Positions 8,579 to 17,331 of a stretch of DNA of 64,000 nucleotides are shown piece by piece (within the stretch, counting starts at the first letter, position 1; each line of letters starts with the position of its first letter). The position numbers and the translations under genes are program-made. The notes under the pieces are model-generated. The model made no database searches and was not told where the DNA came from. It saw only the letters and a list, made by a program, of their open reading frames with translations. This DNA is from Carboxylicivirga agarovorans (GTDB taxonomy: Bacteria; Bacteroidota; Bacteroidia; Bacteroidales; Marinilabiliaceae), in NCBI RefSeq assembly GCF_050589845.1, contig NZ_JBNGPA010000006.1, positions 216,322-280,321 of the forward strand, read 5' to 3'.

Positions 8579-8865
8579 CACATCTGAAATACAATACAAT
8601 TTGCTTTGCAACATATCTGCAATAATTGTTCATAACTTTTTAAGCGTATTACTGAGTGATAATAGCGGCAAAAACAGACCAATTGGTCATTTCACTTTCC
8701 CCTATCATAATGCCCTTAAGCTGGCATTTTTTGATCATAATATGTCATTGAGTCCTCATTTAGAATTAAAACAAATAAGAATAGAAGCCAAACAACTCTG
8801 AGCAAACCACTTATAAATATTTAAATTAGTTGGCTTAATACCTCATCACAAAAAATTTAATACAC

Positions 8866-10272
8866 ATGAGTGGATTTTTTGGCAGCATTTCTAAAAGTGA
8901 CTGCGTAACGGATGTTTTTTATGGGACCGATTATCATTCTCATTTAGGAACAAAACGAGCCGGAATGGCTTTTTTCAACCCCCAGAAAGGTTTTCAGCGG
9001 GCCATCCATAGTCTTGAAGATGGCTATTTCAGAAACAAGTTCGAATCAGATATTGAGGACTTCGATGGTAACAGCGGCATAGGTGTGATCTCAGATACAG
9101 AAGCACAGCCAATTATAGTGACGTCGCACCTGGGACGTTTTGCTGTTGCAACGGTTTCTAAAATTGTTAATATCGACGAGCTGGAAGAGCGCTTTATAAA
9201 ACAACACCGTACCTTTTCAGAAACAAGTCAAAGCAGCATTAACCCAACCGAACTGGTGGCCATGCTCATTGCTGAAGGTAAAACCTTTAAAGAGGGAATT
9301 GAAAATGTTTACAACAGCATAAAAGGTTCCTGTTCAATGTTGGTTTTAACTGAAAATGGCCTGTTGGCTGCCAGAGACAAATTAGGTCGTACACCAATCA
9401 TATTGGGTAAAAAAGAAGGTGCATACGCCGCTTCCTTTGAAACCTGTGCTTTTTCTAACCTGGACTACGAAATTGAAAAATACCTGGGTCCCGGAGAAAT
9501 AGTAAACATTACAGCTGACGGATATGAGCAGTTGCGTGAGCCTAATAAGAAGATGCAGGTTTGCTCTTTCCTATGGGTTTACTATGGCTATCCACCATCG
9601 TTCTATGAAGGAATCAACGTTGATGAAAGCCGTTATCGTTGTGGCGCTGCCCTGGCTAAACGAAATGGAACTGACGCTGATTTTTGCGCAGGCATACCTG
9701 ATTCGGGCGTCGGACATGCCATGGGATACAGTCATGCAACAGGTATTCCTCTAAAGCGTCCTTACTCAAAATACACACCGACATGGCCCCGCAGTTTTAT
9801 GCCTCAAAGCCAGAAAACACGTGACCTGGTTGCAAAAATGAAGCTGTTGCCAAACAAAGCACTGATCGAAGATGGCCGGGGCATCTTTTTAGACGATTCC
9901 ATTGTACGCGGAACCCAGTTAAAGGATAATGTAAAAGACTTGCACAAGGCAGGTATCAAAGAAGTACATGTGCGCATTGCCTGCCCGCCGCTTACCTATC
10001 CATGCGAGTTCCTGAATTTCAGCCGCTCCCGTTCCAACATGGATTTGGCTACCATCAAGGCAGCCTGCAAACTGGAGGGTAAGGAAGATGTGGATATGAA
10101 AGAGTATTCAGACTGTCATTCAGATAAGTATAAGGCAATGGTTGAGGAAATCCGTCAGACACTGGATTTGACTACCTTAAAATTCCAACGGCTGGATGAC
10201 CTGGTGGAAGCCATTGGTTTACCCAAAGAAAAACTGTGTACTCATTGCTGGGATGGCTCCAGTTACTTTTAA
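8866..10272 (+). CDS. PurF-like amidophosphoribosyltransferase homologue with degenerate glutaminase site
   Basis: A 468-residue homologue of glutamine PRPP amidotransferase. The phosphoribosyltransferase half is intact: the PRPP loop FLDDSIVRGTQL (about 341-352) and cysteines positioned like the Fe-S ligands of Bacillus-type PurF (Cys233, PPLTYPC380, and CTHC near the C-terminus). The N-terminal half has lost the glutaminase: the start is MSGFFG instead of MCGIxG (nucleophilic Cys replaced by Ser), the GHTRYST region reads GIGVISDTEAQP, and the HNGNLTN oxyanion region reads TVSKIVNI. It should be unable to use glutamine and may use ammonia or act on another substrate. It is monocistronic with its own terminator. 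Confidence 0.88.
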   Translation: MSGFFGSISKSDCVTDVFYGTDYHSHLGTKRAGMAFFNPQKGFQRAIHSLEDGYFRNKFESDIEDFDGNSGIGVISDTEAQPIIVTSHLGRFAVATVSKIVNIDELEERFIKQHRTFSETSQSSINPTELVAMLIAEGKTFKEGIENVYNSIKGSCSMLVLTENGLLAARDKLGRTPIILGKKEGAYAASFETCAFSNLDYEIEKYLGPGEIVNITADGYEQLREPNKKMQVCSFLWVYYGYPPSFYEGINVDESRYRCGAALAKRNGTDADFCAGIPDSGVGHAMGYSHATGIPLKRPYSKYTPTWPRSFMPQSQKTRDLVAKMKLLPNKALIEDGRGIFLDDSIVRGTQLKDNVKDLHKAGIKEVHVRIACPPLTYPCEFLNFSRSRSNMDLATIKAACKLEGKEDVDMKEYSDCHSDKYKAMVEEIRQTLDLTTLKFQRLDDLVEAIGLPKEKLCTHCWDGSSYF

Positions 10273-10296
10273 ACAGAATTATAATTGACACAATAT

Positions 10297-10323
10297 AAGC
10301 CGGCGTAAGTCGGCTTTTTTTTT
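10297..10323 (+). terminator. Rho-independent terminator after the PurF-like gene
   Basis: AAGCCG-GCGTAAG-TCGGCTT type hairpin (10297-10315) followed by nine T. It begins 25 bases past the stop codon of the PurF-like gene. Confidence 0.85.
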
Positions 10324-10570
10324 ACACCTTCTCTACCACGCAAAGGGTAGGATAGCTATCGTAATTGCCCGGCAGCAGTGTCCTTTGCTGGAAATATTTT
10401 TCATTTAATACATCCTCTTTATTTACAATTTGTTAAGTCGCTTCACGAAAAAACTCAATAATCTCACAAAGAATAGATAAACATAGTACAATGCAAAGCT
10501 CAGCAAAATAATAAGTGGTATACGAATAAAAAACTACCTTTGCCGCTCATTTTTTTTGAGTAAGCTTCAC

Positions 10571-11266
10571 ATGCACTATTTATCAGATAACCTCATATAC
10601 CTACGCAGTCTAAGAAAACAGACACCTAAACAGATCGCGGAACACTGTCAATTAAACGTTTCCACATATCGAAAATATGAAAACGGGAAAAGCCTGCCCC
10701 GAACAGGCAACCTGCTAAAATTAAGTCAGTGCTTCAGTCGAACGATCGACGAGTTGCTAAGCCTGAATCTTAAAGAAGCAGACAAGCAAGTACCCGACAA
10801 TCTGAAAGGTGAGAAAATACGCATTCTGCCCATCGTCGTTGATGAAACAGAGGAAAACGAGCATGTATCACTGGTACCTGTGAAAGCATCAGCAGGCTAT
10901 ACGGCCGGTTATGCCGATGCTGAGTTCATTGCCGATCTGCCTCGCTTTTCACTGCCATTTGCCGAATTATCCAACCACCGCACCTATCGTGTATTTCAGA
11001 TCGAAGGCGACAGCATGTTGCCCATAAAAGCAGGTTCCTACATCATTAGTGAGTATATTCAAAACTGGGAAACGCTTAATAAGAAACAGCCCCACATCAT
11101 CATTACAAAAGATGATGGCGTGGTGTTTAAGCGCATACATATTAATGAGCAGAACATGCTTGAACTGGAGTCGGATAATAAGGAATTTGACACCTATACC
11201 CTTCCTTTAAACCAGGTTATGGAAATATGGCAGGCTCGTGGTTATGTCAGCTTTGAGTTTGACTGA
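10571..11266 (+). CDS. LexA/CI-like regulator: helix-turn-helix plus S24 peptidase domain
   Basis: A DNA-binding repressor of the XRE/S24 type, about 231 residues. The N-terminal HTH covers residues about 5-65 (LRKQTPKQIAEHCQLNVSTYRKYENG). The C-terminal S24 domain has the nucleophile in IEGDSMLPIKAGSY and the general-base Lys in GVVFKRIHINEQ. An Ala-Gly pair (KASAGYTAGY) at the start of that domain matches the usual self-cleavage position. The ATG at 10571 is chosen; an upstream TTG at 10556 would add five residues. Such proteins respond to DNA damage or other stress; the target here is not evident. Confidence 0.85.
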   Translation: MHYLSDNLIYLRSLRKQTPKQIAEHCQLNVSTYRKYENGKSLPRTGNLLKLSQCFSRTIDELLSLNLKEADKQVPDNLKGEKIRILPIVVDETEENEHVSLVPVKASAGYTAGYADAEFIADLPRFSLPFAELSNHRTYRVFQIEGDSMLPIKAGSYIISEYIQNWETLNKKQPHIIITKDDGVVFKRIHINEQNMLELESDNKEFDTYTLPLNQVMEIWQARGYVSFEFD

Positions 11267-11397
11267 TAAGCTGCATCTGTTTAGAGGGGTGACAGGTGTG
11301 AAGTTCTTTCTCTATGGTTTGTGTAAAAATATATGCCTAAACCTAGATTTTGGTTGTGATCCGAAATCAATGCTGGATTGTATAGCTGTAACACCAT

Positions 11398-11425
11398 AAA
11401 AAAAGCGCACCTAACGGTGCGCTTT
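11398..11425 (-). terminator. Rho-independent terminator after the 2-oxoacid oxidoreductase operon
   Basis: Perfect 9-bp arms AAAGCGCAC (11402-11410) and GTGCGCTTT (11417-11425) with a 6-base loop. The minus strand continues with T. It lies 22 bases beyond the end of the gamma-subunit gene. Confidence 0.9.
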
Positions 11426-11447
11426 AAACTTTATGAATAAGTGAAAT

Positions 11448-12002
11448 TTATTCCACTAACGAAACTTCTTTGATGACCTCACCACCGCGTGCAATTGCTT
11501 TTTCATTCATAGGAATCAAGTGGTGATGACGCTCAGGTAATGATTTCTTCAATCCGGCGATCACATTTTCCATTTTAACCAATGGTTTCACCTGAAGATA
11601 TCCACCTAATACAATCATATTAAACGTCTTAACAGCATGCATGCGTGCTGCTTCTTCAGTAGCATCAACACGATAGATGTTAATATCTGTACGCTCCGGG
11701 TGACGTGTAATACCATTTCCGTCGTAAATCAATGTACCACCTGGCTTCACGTCTTTCTCAAACTTATCCATCGACTGCTGGTTAAGAATGATCGCCGTAT
11801 CATATTCGTGCAAAATTGGTGAGCTAATGCGGTCGTCACTTAAAATAACAGTCACGTTAGCAGTACCACCACGCATCTCTGGTCCGTAAGCTGGCATCCA
11901 TGATACTTCCATGTCTTGCATTACGCCTGAGTAAGCTAAGATCTTACCCATTGAAAGTACACCCTGTCCACCAAATCCGGCTATTACTATTTCTTCTTTC
12001 AT
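11448..12002 (-). CDS. korC: 2-oxoacid:ferredoxin oxidoreductase, gamma subunit
   Basis: The gamma subunit of a four-subunit 2-oxoacid:acceptor oxidoreductase, 184 residues. It begins EIVIAGFGGQGVLSMGKILA, the family's glycine-rich signature, followed by WMPAYGPEMRGGTANVTV. It is the last gene of a D-A-B-C operon and is followed by a strong terminator. Subunit composition and order fit 2-oxoglutarate (Kor) or branched-chain 2-oxoacid (Vor) oxidoreductases; the sequence alone does not fix the substrate. Confidence 0.92.
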   Translation of the reverse strand: MKEEIVIAGFGGQGVLSMGKILAYSGVMQDMEVSWMPAYGPEMRGGTANVTVILSDDRISSPILHEYDTAIILNQQSMDKFEKDVKPGGTLIYDGNGITRHPERTDINIYRVDATEEAARMHAVKTFNMIVLGGYLQVKPLVKMENVIAGLKKSLPERHHHLIPMNEKAIARGGEVIKEVSLVE

Positions 12003-12031
12003 TTCTTACAATTTTAAAAGATTAAACCGAA

Positions 12032-12796
12032 CTACTCGTTTTTAATATCTCCAAGTGGGTAGTACTGGAACATGTTCTCTTCCATCCACTCGTTAGATTT
12101 AGTCGGACTCATTTTCCAACCAGAGCTACAAGTAGCAACAACCTCTACCAAAGAAGTACCTTTGTTGGCTGCCTGGTTTTCAAAGGCCTTTTTCAAGGCT
12201 TTTTTAGTCTTACGCACGTTAGCTGCCGTATGAACAGACTGACGGGTTACATAACAAGTTCCTGGTAATTGCGCCAACAATTCAGAGATCTTGATAGGTG
12301 CACCATCGTGGCTTACGTCACGACCAGCAGGACAAGTAGAGGCAGGCATACCAGGTAAGGTTGTAGGAGCCATCTGACCACCGGTCATACCGTAGATACC
12401 ATTGTTGATAAATACCATCACAATGTTTTCACCACGGTTACAGGCATGAATCGTTTCAGCAGTACCAATAGCGGCCAGGTCACCGTCTCCCTGGTACGAG
12501 AATACGTTCTTTTCAGGCATTAAACGCTTAACGGCTGTAGCCAATGCTGGTGCACGACCGTGAGCAGCTTCCTGCCAGTCAATCTCTAAGTAATTATAGG
12601 CTAACACAGAACAACCCACCGGAGCAATACCAATAGTTGTCTCCTGCATACCCAATTCTTCGATTACCTCAGCAATCAATTTGTGCACTGTACCGTGGCT
12701 ACATCCAGGACAATAGTGCAATTCGTTCTCTGAAAGAACATCAGTCTTTTTATAGATGATGTTTTCAGGCTTTATAATTGTATTAATATCTGACAT
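12032..12796 (-). CDS. korB: 2-oxoacid:ferredoxin oxidoreductase, beta (thiamine diphosphate) subunit
   Basis: Holds thiamine diphosphate and carries out decarboxylation of the 2-oxoacid. The 254 residues contain HYCPGCSHGTVHKLIAEV near the start. The ThDP/Mg motif GDGDLAAIGTAETIHACNRG ends in MVFINNGIYGMTGGQ, the typical GDG...NN pattern. It lies 3 bases downstream of the alpha-subunit gene and 29 bases before gamma. Branched-chain 2-oxoacid and 2-oxoglutarate enzymes are both possible. Confidence 0.94.
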   Translation of the reverse strand: MSDINTIIKPENIIYKKTDVLSENELHYCPGCSHGTVHKLIAEVIEELGMQETTIGIAPVGCSVLAYNYLEIDWQEAAHGRAPALATAVKRLMPEKNVFSYQGDGDLAAIGTAETIHACNRGENIVMVFINNGIYGMTGGQMAPTTLPGMPASTCPAGRDVSHDGAPIKISELLAQLPGTCYVTRQSVHTAANVRKTKKALKKAFENQAANKGTSLVEVVATCSSGWKMSPTKSNEWMEENMFQYYPLGDIKNE

Positions 12797-12799
12797 TGC

Positions 12800-13882
12800 T
12801 TATCCTCCGATTAATTTTTGCTCCAATGCTTCAACAACTTCGCCTGGTGAGTGTACTGAACCACCAAAGCGACCGAAATGCTCAACAGGCACTTTACATT
12901 CAACAGCCAGTTTCACATCTTCAACCATCTGTCCGGCACTCATCTCTACCGATAAGATACCTTTCATTTGTTTAGCTCGTTCCTGAAGCTGCTTCGTTGG
13001 GAACGGATATAAAGTAATAGGACGTAACATACCAACTTTAATGCCCTTCTCACGAGCCAACTCAACTGACTTCTGACAAATACGGGCACTTGATCCATAT
13101 GCTACGATCAAATATTCAGCGTCATCACACATTACTTCTTCAAACAACACTTCATTTTCTTCTACCTTCTGGTATTTATTCTGAAGTTTGTGGTTGAAAG
13201 CCTCCTGAACAGATGCTTCTAACTGTACTGAAGTAATAATATTTTTATCGCGGTTAGCTTTTTTACCTGTTGTAGCCCATGGGTGATTTTCTTCGATGTA
13301 CTCACTGGTCCAGCGAGGTTGGAATTCTTTCAACTCCACTTTTTCCATCATCTGACCAATAACACCATCAGACAGAATCATAACCGGGTTACGGTATTTA
13401 AATGCCAGATCAAAAGCTGTTTCAACAAAATCAGCCATCTCCTGTACTGATGAAGGCGCTAAAGTGATCAGTTTATAATCACCGTGACCACCACCTTTTA
13501 CAGTTTGGAAGTAATCCGACTGAGCAGGCTGGATAGTTCCTAATCCAGGTCCTCCCCTAACAACGTTAACAACCACACAAGGCAATTCTGCTCCTGCAAG
13601 GTAGGTTAAACCTTCCTGCATCAAACTCACGCCCGGACTTGAAGAAGAAGTCATTACACGTTTACCACATCCGGCACCACCATATACCATATTAATAGAT
13701 GCGATCTCACTTTCCGCCTGCAATACAACCATCCCGGTTGTTTCCCAAGGCTTTTCAAGCATGAGGGTTTCCATTACTTCCGACTGAGGAGTAATAGGAT
13801 AACCAAAGTAACCATCCACACCTGCGCGGATAGCAGCTTCAGCAATCGCCTCATTACCTTTCATTAATTTTAATTCTCTCAT
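12800..13882 (-). CDS. korA: 2-oxoacid:ferredoxin oxidoreductase, alpha subunit (VorB/KorA type)
   Basis: The alpha subunit (360 residues) binds the pyrimidine side of thiamine diphosphate and shapes the substrate pocket. Visible motifs are KGNEAIAEAAIRAGVDGYFG and YPITPQSEVMETL at the N-terminus and MTSSSSPGVSLMQEGLTYL (about 76-94). GGPGLGTIQPAQSDYFQTVK and the C-terminal GMLRPITLYPFPTKQL follow. Residue pattern and length match Bacteroidota proteins usually annotated as VorB (3-methyl-2-oxobutanoate type). It is preceded by the ferredoxin-like subunit and followed 3 bases later by beta. Confidence 0.94.
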   Translation of the reverse strand: MRELKLMKGNEAIAEAAIRAGVDGYFGYPITPQSEVMETLMLEKPWETTGMVVLQAESEIASINMVYGGAGCGKRVMTSSSSPGVSLMQEGLTYLAGAELPCVVVNVVRGGPGLGTIQPAQSDYFQTVKGGGHGDYKLITLAPSSVQEMADFVETAFDLAFKYRNPVMILSDGVIGQMMEKVELKEFQPRWTSEYIEENHPWATTGKKANRDKNIITSVQLEASVQEAFNHKLQNKYQKVEENEVLFEEVMCDDAEYLIVAYGSSARICQKSVELAREKGIKVGMLRPITLYPFPTKQLQERAKQMKGILSVEMSAGQMVEDVKLAVECKVPVEHFGRFGGSVHSPGEVVEALEQKLIGG

Positions 13883-13913
13883 GTGTGACTAAATTTCCTT
13901 TATGAGTTTTACA

Positions 13914-14150
13914 TTAAGCAGTAGCTCCTGCCTTAGCGCGATAAACAGTAATACATGTATCGGGACAGATAATCCCACAGTTGGAACAACCGATACAGCT
14001 ATCAGGATTTGCCATATAGGCGTAGTGATAACCCTTGCCGTTTACTTCGGCAGCCAATTCAATTACCTTTGTAGGGCAAGCCGTAGTACAAACGCCGCAG
14101 CCTTTGCACCTTGCTGTATCCACTACAATTGCACCTTTTGCTTTTGCCAT
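13914..14150 (-). CDS. korD: 2-oxoacid:ferredoxin oxidoreductase, delta subunit (2[4Fe-4S] ferredoxin)
   Basis: A 78-residue ferredoxin-like subunit with two complete cluster motifs, CKGCGVCTTACP and CIGCSNCGIICP. It passes electrons from the ThDP enzyme to external ferredoxin or flavodoxin. It is the first gene of the operon, 31 bases ahead of alpha. Its separate, small size and position define the four-subunit class of the enzyme. Confidence 0.93.
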   Translation of the reverse strand: MAKAKGAIVVDTARCKGCGVCTTACPTKVIELAAEVNGKGYHYAYMANPDSCIGCSNCGIICPDTCITVYRAKAGATA

Positions 14151-14271
14151 ATTATTGAGTCTTTAATAGATGTTACAAATTTAAACTAATGTCGCAAATT
14201 TACACATGACGACAGTCAGTATTTACCTGTTTTTTAATGTTATATAACAGGTATCAATTTATCACAATTAG

Positions 14272-15591
14272 CTATGCATTGTGCGCACTAAACGCCTCCA
14301 GGCGAACCCGCAGGTCTTCAAAGCGCTCGCTGCCGGTTTGCGAAACACAAGCTCGCAGGCTTTCTTGCTTGCTACCGGTTTTACCTAATGTGATAGCACT
14401 GATTCCATAATACAGAAGTTTTTCAAGCAATTGTCCGCCTGTCAAACCTTTGTACGAAACAGTGAAATAAAAGCCATCAGCCAATGGCTCATCAATATCT
14501 TTATCGTATGTAAGGTTAAATCCATTCGCTAAAAACAGATCTTTCATCACTTTACCACGCTCTTTATAATCTTTTACTTCTTCAAGAAAGTTAAAATCGC
14601 CATCGTTAGCCGCCTTTAGCATGGCCGCCAAGGCATACTGAGCCGAGTGCCCTGTTCCTGAAGAAAGCGCATACAATACTCGTGTAACCAACACCTGCCC
14701 ATACTTCGCCACTCCAAAACGCTCTTCAAGATGAGCATATTTACGATGATACAATGCATCAGACATGCATGTCAGGCTCATTCGCTGTCCTGCATAACTA
14801 AACGCTTTAGAGCTTGATATAAGCAGTACGTAATTATCAGTATAGTGCCCCACAGAAACCTGGTACGGCGCTTCGAAAGGCCTTGACAGGTCACTGCGAA
14901 AATCCATTGCAAAATACGCCAGATCCTCTATAACAACAACATCGTATTTCGTTGCCAACTCACCAATGATCTTTAATTCAGATTCGGTGAAACACACCCA
15001 TGTTGGATTGTTAGGATTAGAATATACCACAGCGTTGATTTTCCCGGTCTTGAAATAGGACTCTAACTTTTCACGTAAAGCCTCACCACGGTAATTATAC
15101 ACATCAAACGACTCATACTTGTATCCCAGTACATCCAACTGCTGTTTTTGAACCGGAAATCCCGGGTCTATGAACAACAATGTATCACGTTCCTTGTATA
15201 CCTGTCCGCAAACCAGGAAATTGGCATATGACCCTTGCATAGAACCAACGGTAGGCACGCAGCACTCCGGTGAAATATCAAGATTAAGAAAGGCTTTCAC
15301 AAAGCGGCTTGCTTCTTCTTTCAAAGGCTTGATACCCTCAAGCATTGGATACTTGGAAGCCACACCTTTTTTCAAAGCCTCAATTTCGGCATTGGTAGCG
15401 ATTTCAGGTGGCATAAGCCCTGGAACACCCATTTCCATGCGGATGAACTTCTTCCCGCTTTTCTCTTCTATATCATTGACAATTGAAACAATTTCACGAA
15501 TTGTTGCATTATTCAAATCTCCAATCTGATACTTTGCCAAAACTTCATCGACAATTTTAGCATCAATTGGTGTATTAGTGTGTGGTTGCAT
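14272..15591 (-). CDS. PLP-dependent class I/II aminotransferase
   Basis: A fold type I aminotransferase of 439 residues. It shows RMEMGVPGLMPP near residue 50, the Asn motif VYSNPNNPTWVCF, the cofactor Asp/Tyr region VVIEDLAYFAMDF and the PLP lysine in LLISSSKAFSYAGQRMS. An Arg near the C-terminus (LRACVSQTG) would bind the substrate carboxylate. The substrate cannot be read from the sequence. It lies directly upstream of the oxidoreductase operon on the same strand, so supplying 2-oxoacids from amino acids is a reasonable inference. Confidence 0.88.
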   Translation of the reverse strand: MQPHTNTPIDAKIVDEVLAKYQIGDLNNATIREIVSIVNDIEEKSGKKFIRMEMGVPGLMPPEIATNAEIEALKKGVASKYPMLEGIKPLKEEASRFVKAFLNLDISPECCVPTVGSMQGSYANFLVCGQVYKERDTLLFIDPGFPVQKQQLDVLGYKYESFDVYNYRGEALREKLESYFKTGKINAVVYSNPNNPTWVCFTESELKIIGELATKYDVVVIEDLAYFAMDFRSDLSRPFEAPYQVSVGHYTDNYVLLISSSKAFSYAGQRMSLTCMSDALYHRKYAHLEERFGVAKYGQVLVTRVLYALSSGTGHSAQYALAAMLKAANDGDFNFLEEVKDYKERGKVMKDLFLANGFNLTYDKDIDEPLADGFYFTVSYKGLTGGQLLEKLLYYGISAITLGKTGSKQESLRACVSQTGSERFEDLRVRLEAFSAHNA

Positions 15592-15640
15592 GTGCTTAGT
15601 TTTCTAAAGGAATGACGATAATTCCCTAAAAATTAGTAAC

Positions 15641-15666
15641 AAAAAGGGTGGTACAAAGCACCACCC
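15641..15666 (-). terminator. Rho-independent terminator after flavodoxin
   Basis: GGGTGGT (15646-15652) pairs with ACCACCC (15660-15666) around a 7-base loop. On the minus strand five T follow (15641-15645). It separates flavodoxin transcription from the aminotransferase gene. Confidence 0.85.
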
Positions 15667-15680
15667 CATCAGTTATATCA

Positions 15681-16205
15681 TTAATAACCAAACTCGTTAA
15701 TGAGTCGGTTAATCCAATTTTCTACACGGACATCTGTTTTATCAGACTCGTTATCCTCATCTACCGGTAAGCCCAGAAACTGACCATCTTTAATACCTTC
15801 AGACTCTTCGTAAGTATACCCGTCTGTTGAGCAAAAACCAACGAGTTCAGCCGCTGTATTTTCAAGGCGCTCATACATCCACCCCAGTGCATCAACAAAA
15901 TGCTGAGGATACTGAACGTGATCACCTAAACCATACATAGCCACTTTTTTACCACCCCAGTTAACTTTATCAAAATGCGTTACAAACACATCCCAGTCAG
16001 TATCTTTATGTTCAGAATCCCAATTGGTTTTACCAATGGTAGACATACCAAAGATTAACTTATCAAATTGTTGAAGAGCAGCTTCGTTAGCATTTTTAAC
16101 TGCCACTAATTCAACTTTACCGGCACCAAATTTACTTTCAATAACGCGAGCAACCTTCTCGACGCTACCTAATTCAGGACCATAAAAAATACCAATCTTA
16201 GACAT
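15681..16205 (-). CDS. fldA: Flavodoxin with atypical phosphate loop
   Basis: A long-chain flavodoxin of 174 residues that carries low-potential electrons on FMN. The fold is clear: KIGIFYGPELGSVEKVARVI, IFGMSTIGKTNWDSEHKDTDWD and VAMYGLGDHVQYPQHFVDALG, followed by the C-terminal VENWINRLINEF helix. The FMN phosphate loop, normally S/T-x-T-G-x-T, reads PELGSV here, so two of the usual Thr/Ser ligands are absent. Its place among ferredoxin-linked oxidoreductase genes fits a role as the electron acceptor when iron is scarce, which is inference. Confidence 0.92.
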   Translation of the reverse strand: MSKIGIFYGPELGSVEKVARVIESKFGAGKVELVAVKNANEAALQQFDKLIFGMSTIGKTNWDSEHKDTDWDVFVTHFDKVNWGGKKVAMYGLGDHVQYPQHFVDALGWMYERLENTAAELVGFCSTDGYTYEESEGIKDGQFLGLPVDEDNESDKTDVRVENWINRLINEFGY

Positions 16206-16281
16206 AGTTATTGATTTTTACAGAAGTGTTTATATTTATTCAAATATGCTTTTTTTAACCGAGATATGCAACCGTTCAAAC

Positions 16282-16980
16282 TCACGAAGCTTTCTTATTT
16301 GCTGCGATAGCAAGCAGTACACCCAATACAATTCCCAATAACGCAGCGAATAACACCCTGTATTCGGCAGGCATTAAAAATGTGATGGTGTGTGCCGGTA
16401 TCCAAAAGAATGGAATCGTCTTTTTAAATACGAAATTCCATTGCATACCCCAATCCATTTCTTTCATTATTTTACCGAAGGCCACCGGTTTTAACAAACA
16501 AGCCAGCTTACCTCCATTGGCAACAATATGCGTATCAGTAATGCGATGCAAGGTCATCATTACCGGCGCATAAATAAGATTCATAGCAGCACTGATACTG
16601 AAAGCCACTAACAATTTAGAAGATGAAAATGGCTGCTTCATCACTTCCAGCGCGTCTGACATACCCATTTTCTCAAGAAACACAGGAACTCCGGAAGCAA
16701 AAATAACAAATGCCATTTTAATAGTTAAGCCCAACAATCCCCATATGACCGCCCGGGGCAGAATTCCAAAACCATTAGCCGTATACCGCCCTGTTTTAAT
16801 GCGCAAACCAATCACCTCTCCTAAAGTCGCCAAAATTGCAAACTTTAGAAAACTCATCACCATTGGATGTTGCAGGTTGAAATGCGTGTACCAGCTAAAC
16901 ACTGCATCACACAAAAAGAAAGGCATAAAAAACACCACAACAGCCAGCGCAAACAATATATCTTTAACAACTTTATTCAT
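16282..16980 (-). CDS. Mpv17/PMP22-like integral membrane protein
   Basis: A 232-residue protein with about five hydrophobic segments, at residues about 8-30, 45-60, 75-100, 125-145 and 205-228. The C-terminal block MDWGMQWNFVFKKTIPFFWIPAHTITFLMP resembles the conserved C-terminal region of Mpv17/PMP22 proteins (W...P...Q/NF..P). Function of bacterial members is unknown. It is followed leftward by flavodoxin, 76 bases away. The family call is moderate because it rests on a short signature. Confidence 0.65.
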   Translation of the reverse strand: MNKVVKDILFALAVVVFFMPFFLCDAVFSWYTHFNLQHPMVMSFLKFAILATLGEVIGLRIKTGRYTANGFGILPRAVIWGLLGLTIKMAFVIFASGVPVFLEKMGMSDALEVMKQPFSSSKLLVAFSISAAMNLIYAPVMMTLHRITDTHIVANGGKLACLLKPVAFGKIMKEMDWGMQWNFVFKKTIPFFWIPAHTITFLMPAEYRVLFAALLGIVLGVLLAIAANKKAS

Positions 16981-17271
16981 TGATCACCAATTTTGTTTCA
17001 AACCCTAATTAAAAACTGTCATAAATAACGAATTAATCAGATCATCAATCATCCATTAACACCTAATTAACAAGCCATTCAGAACATTTCAATTTGTAAG
17101 GCACCACAAAAATAAAAGGATTTTAGATTATTGCATGATTGGGAATGATGATTTAAATCAAGTTTAACGCTAAATTTCTTTAAAGACAGTCATAACGCAC
17201 TTCTCAGGATGTAAAAATATTTCACACCCTTCTTATTTAAAGAAATTTATCTCTATTGAATACTGAGCCAA

Positions 17272-17306
17272 TAAAAAAGCCGGCCTTCCATTGAAGCGCC
17301 GACTTT
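17272..17306 (-). terminator. Rho-independent terminator after the acyl-CoA synthetase gene
   Basis: Arms 17277-17284 and 17298-17305 (8 bp, one mismatch), with AAAAAA before the left arm that becomes a T-run on the minus strand. It lies 26 bases past the gene end. The rest of the 351-bp gap 16981-17331 is AT-rich and shows nothing else. Confidence 0.75.
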
Positions 17307-17331
17307 TTCATCATTATCAATACACAAACAG

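Noticed and set aside
8601..8801. 66-codon rightward open frame before the PurF-like gene
   Set aside because: AT-rich intergenic DNA, no ribosome site and no recognisable composition. The 312-bp gap 8554-8865 otherwise holds only the palindrome at 8560.
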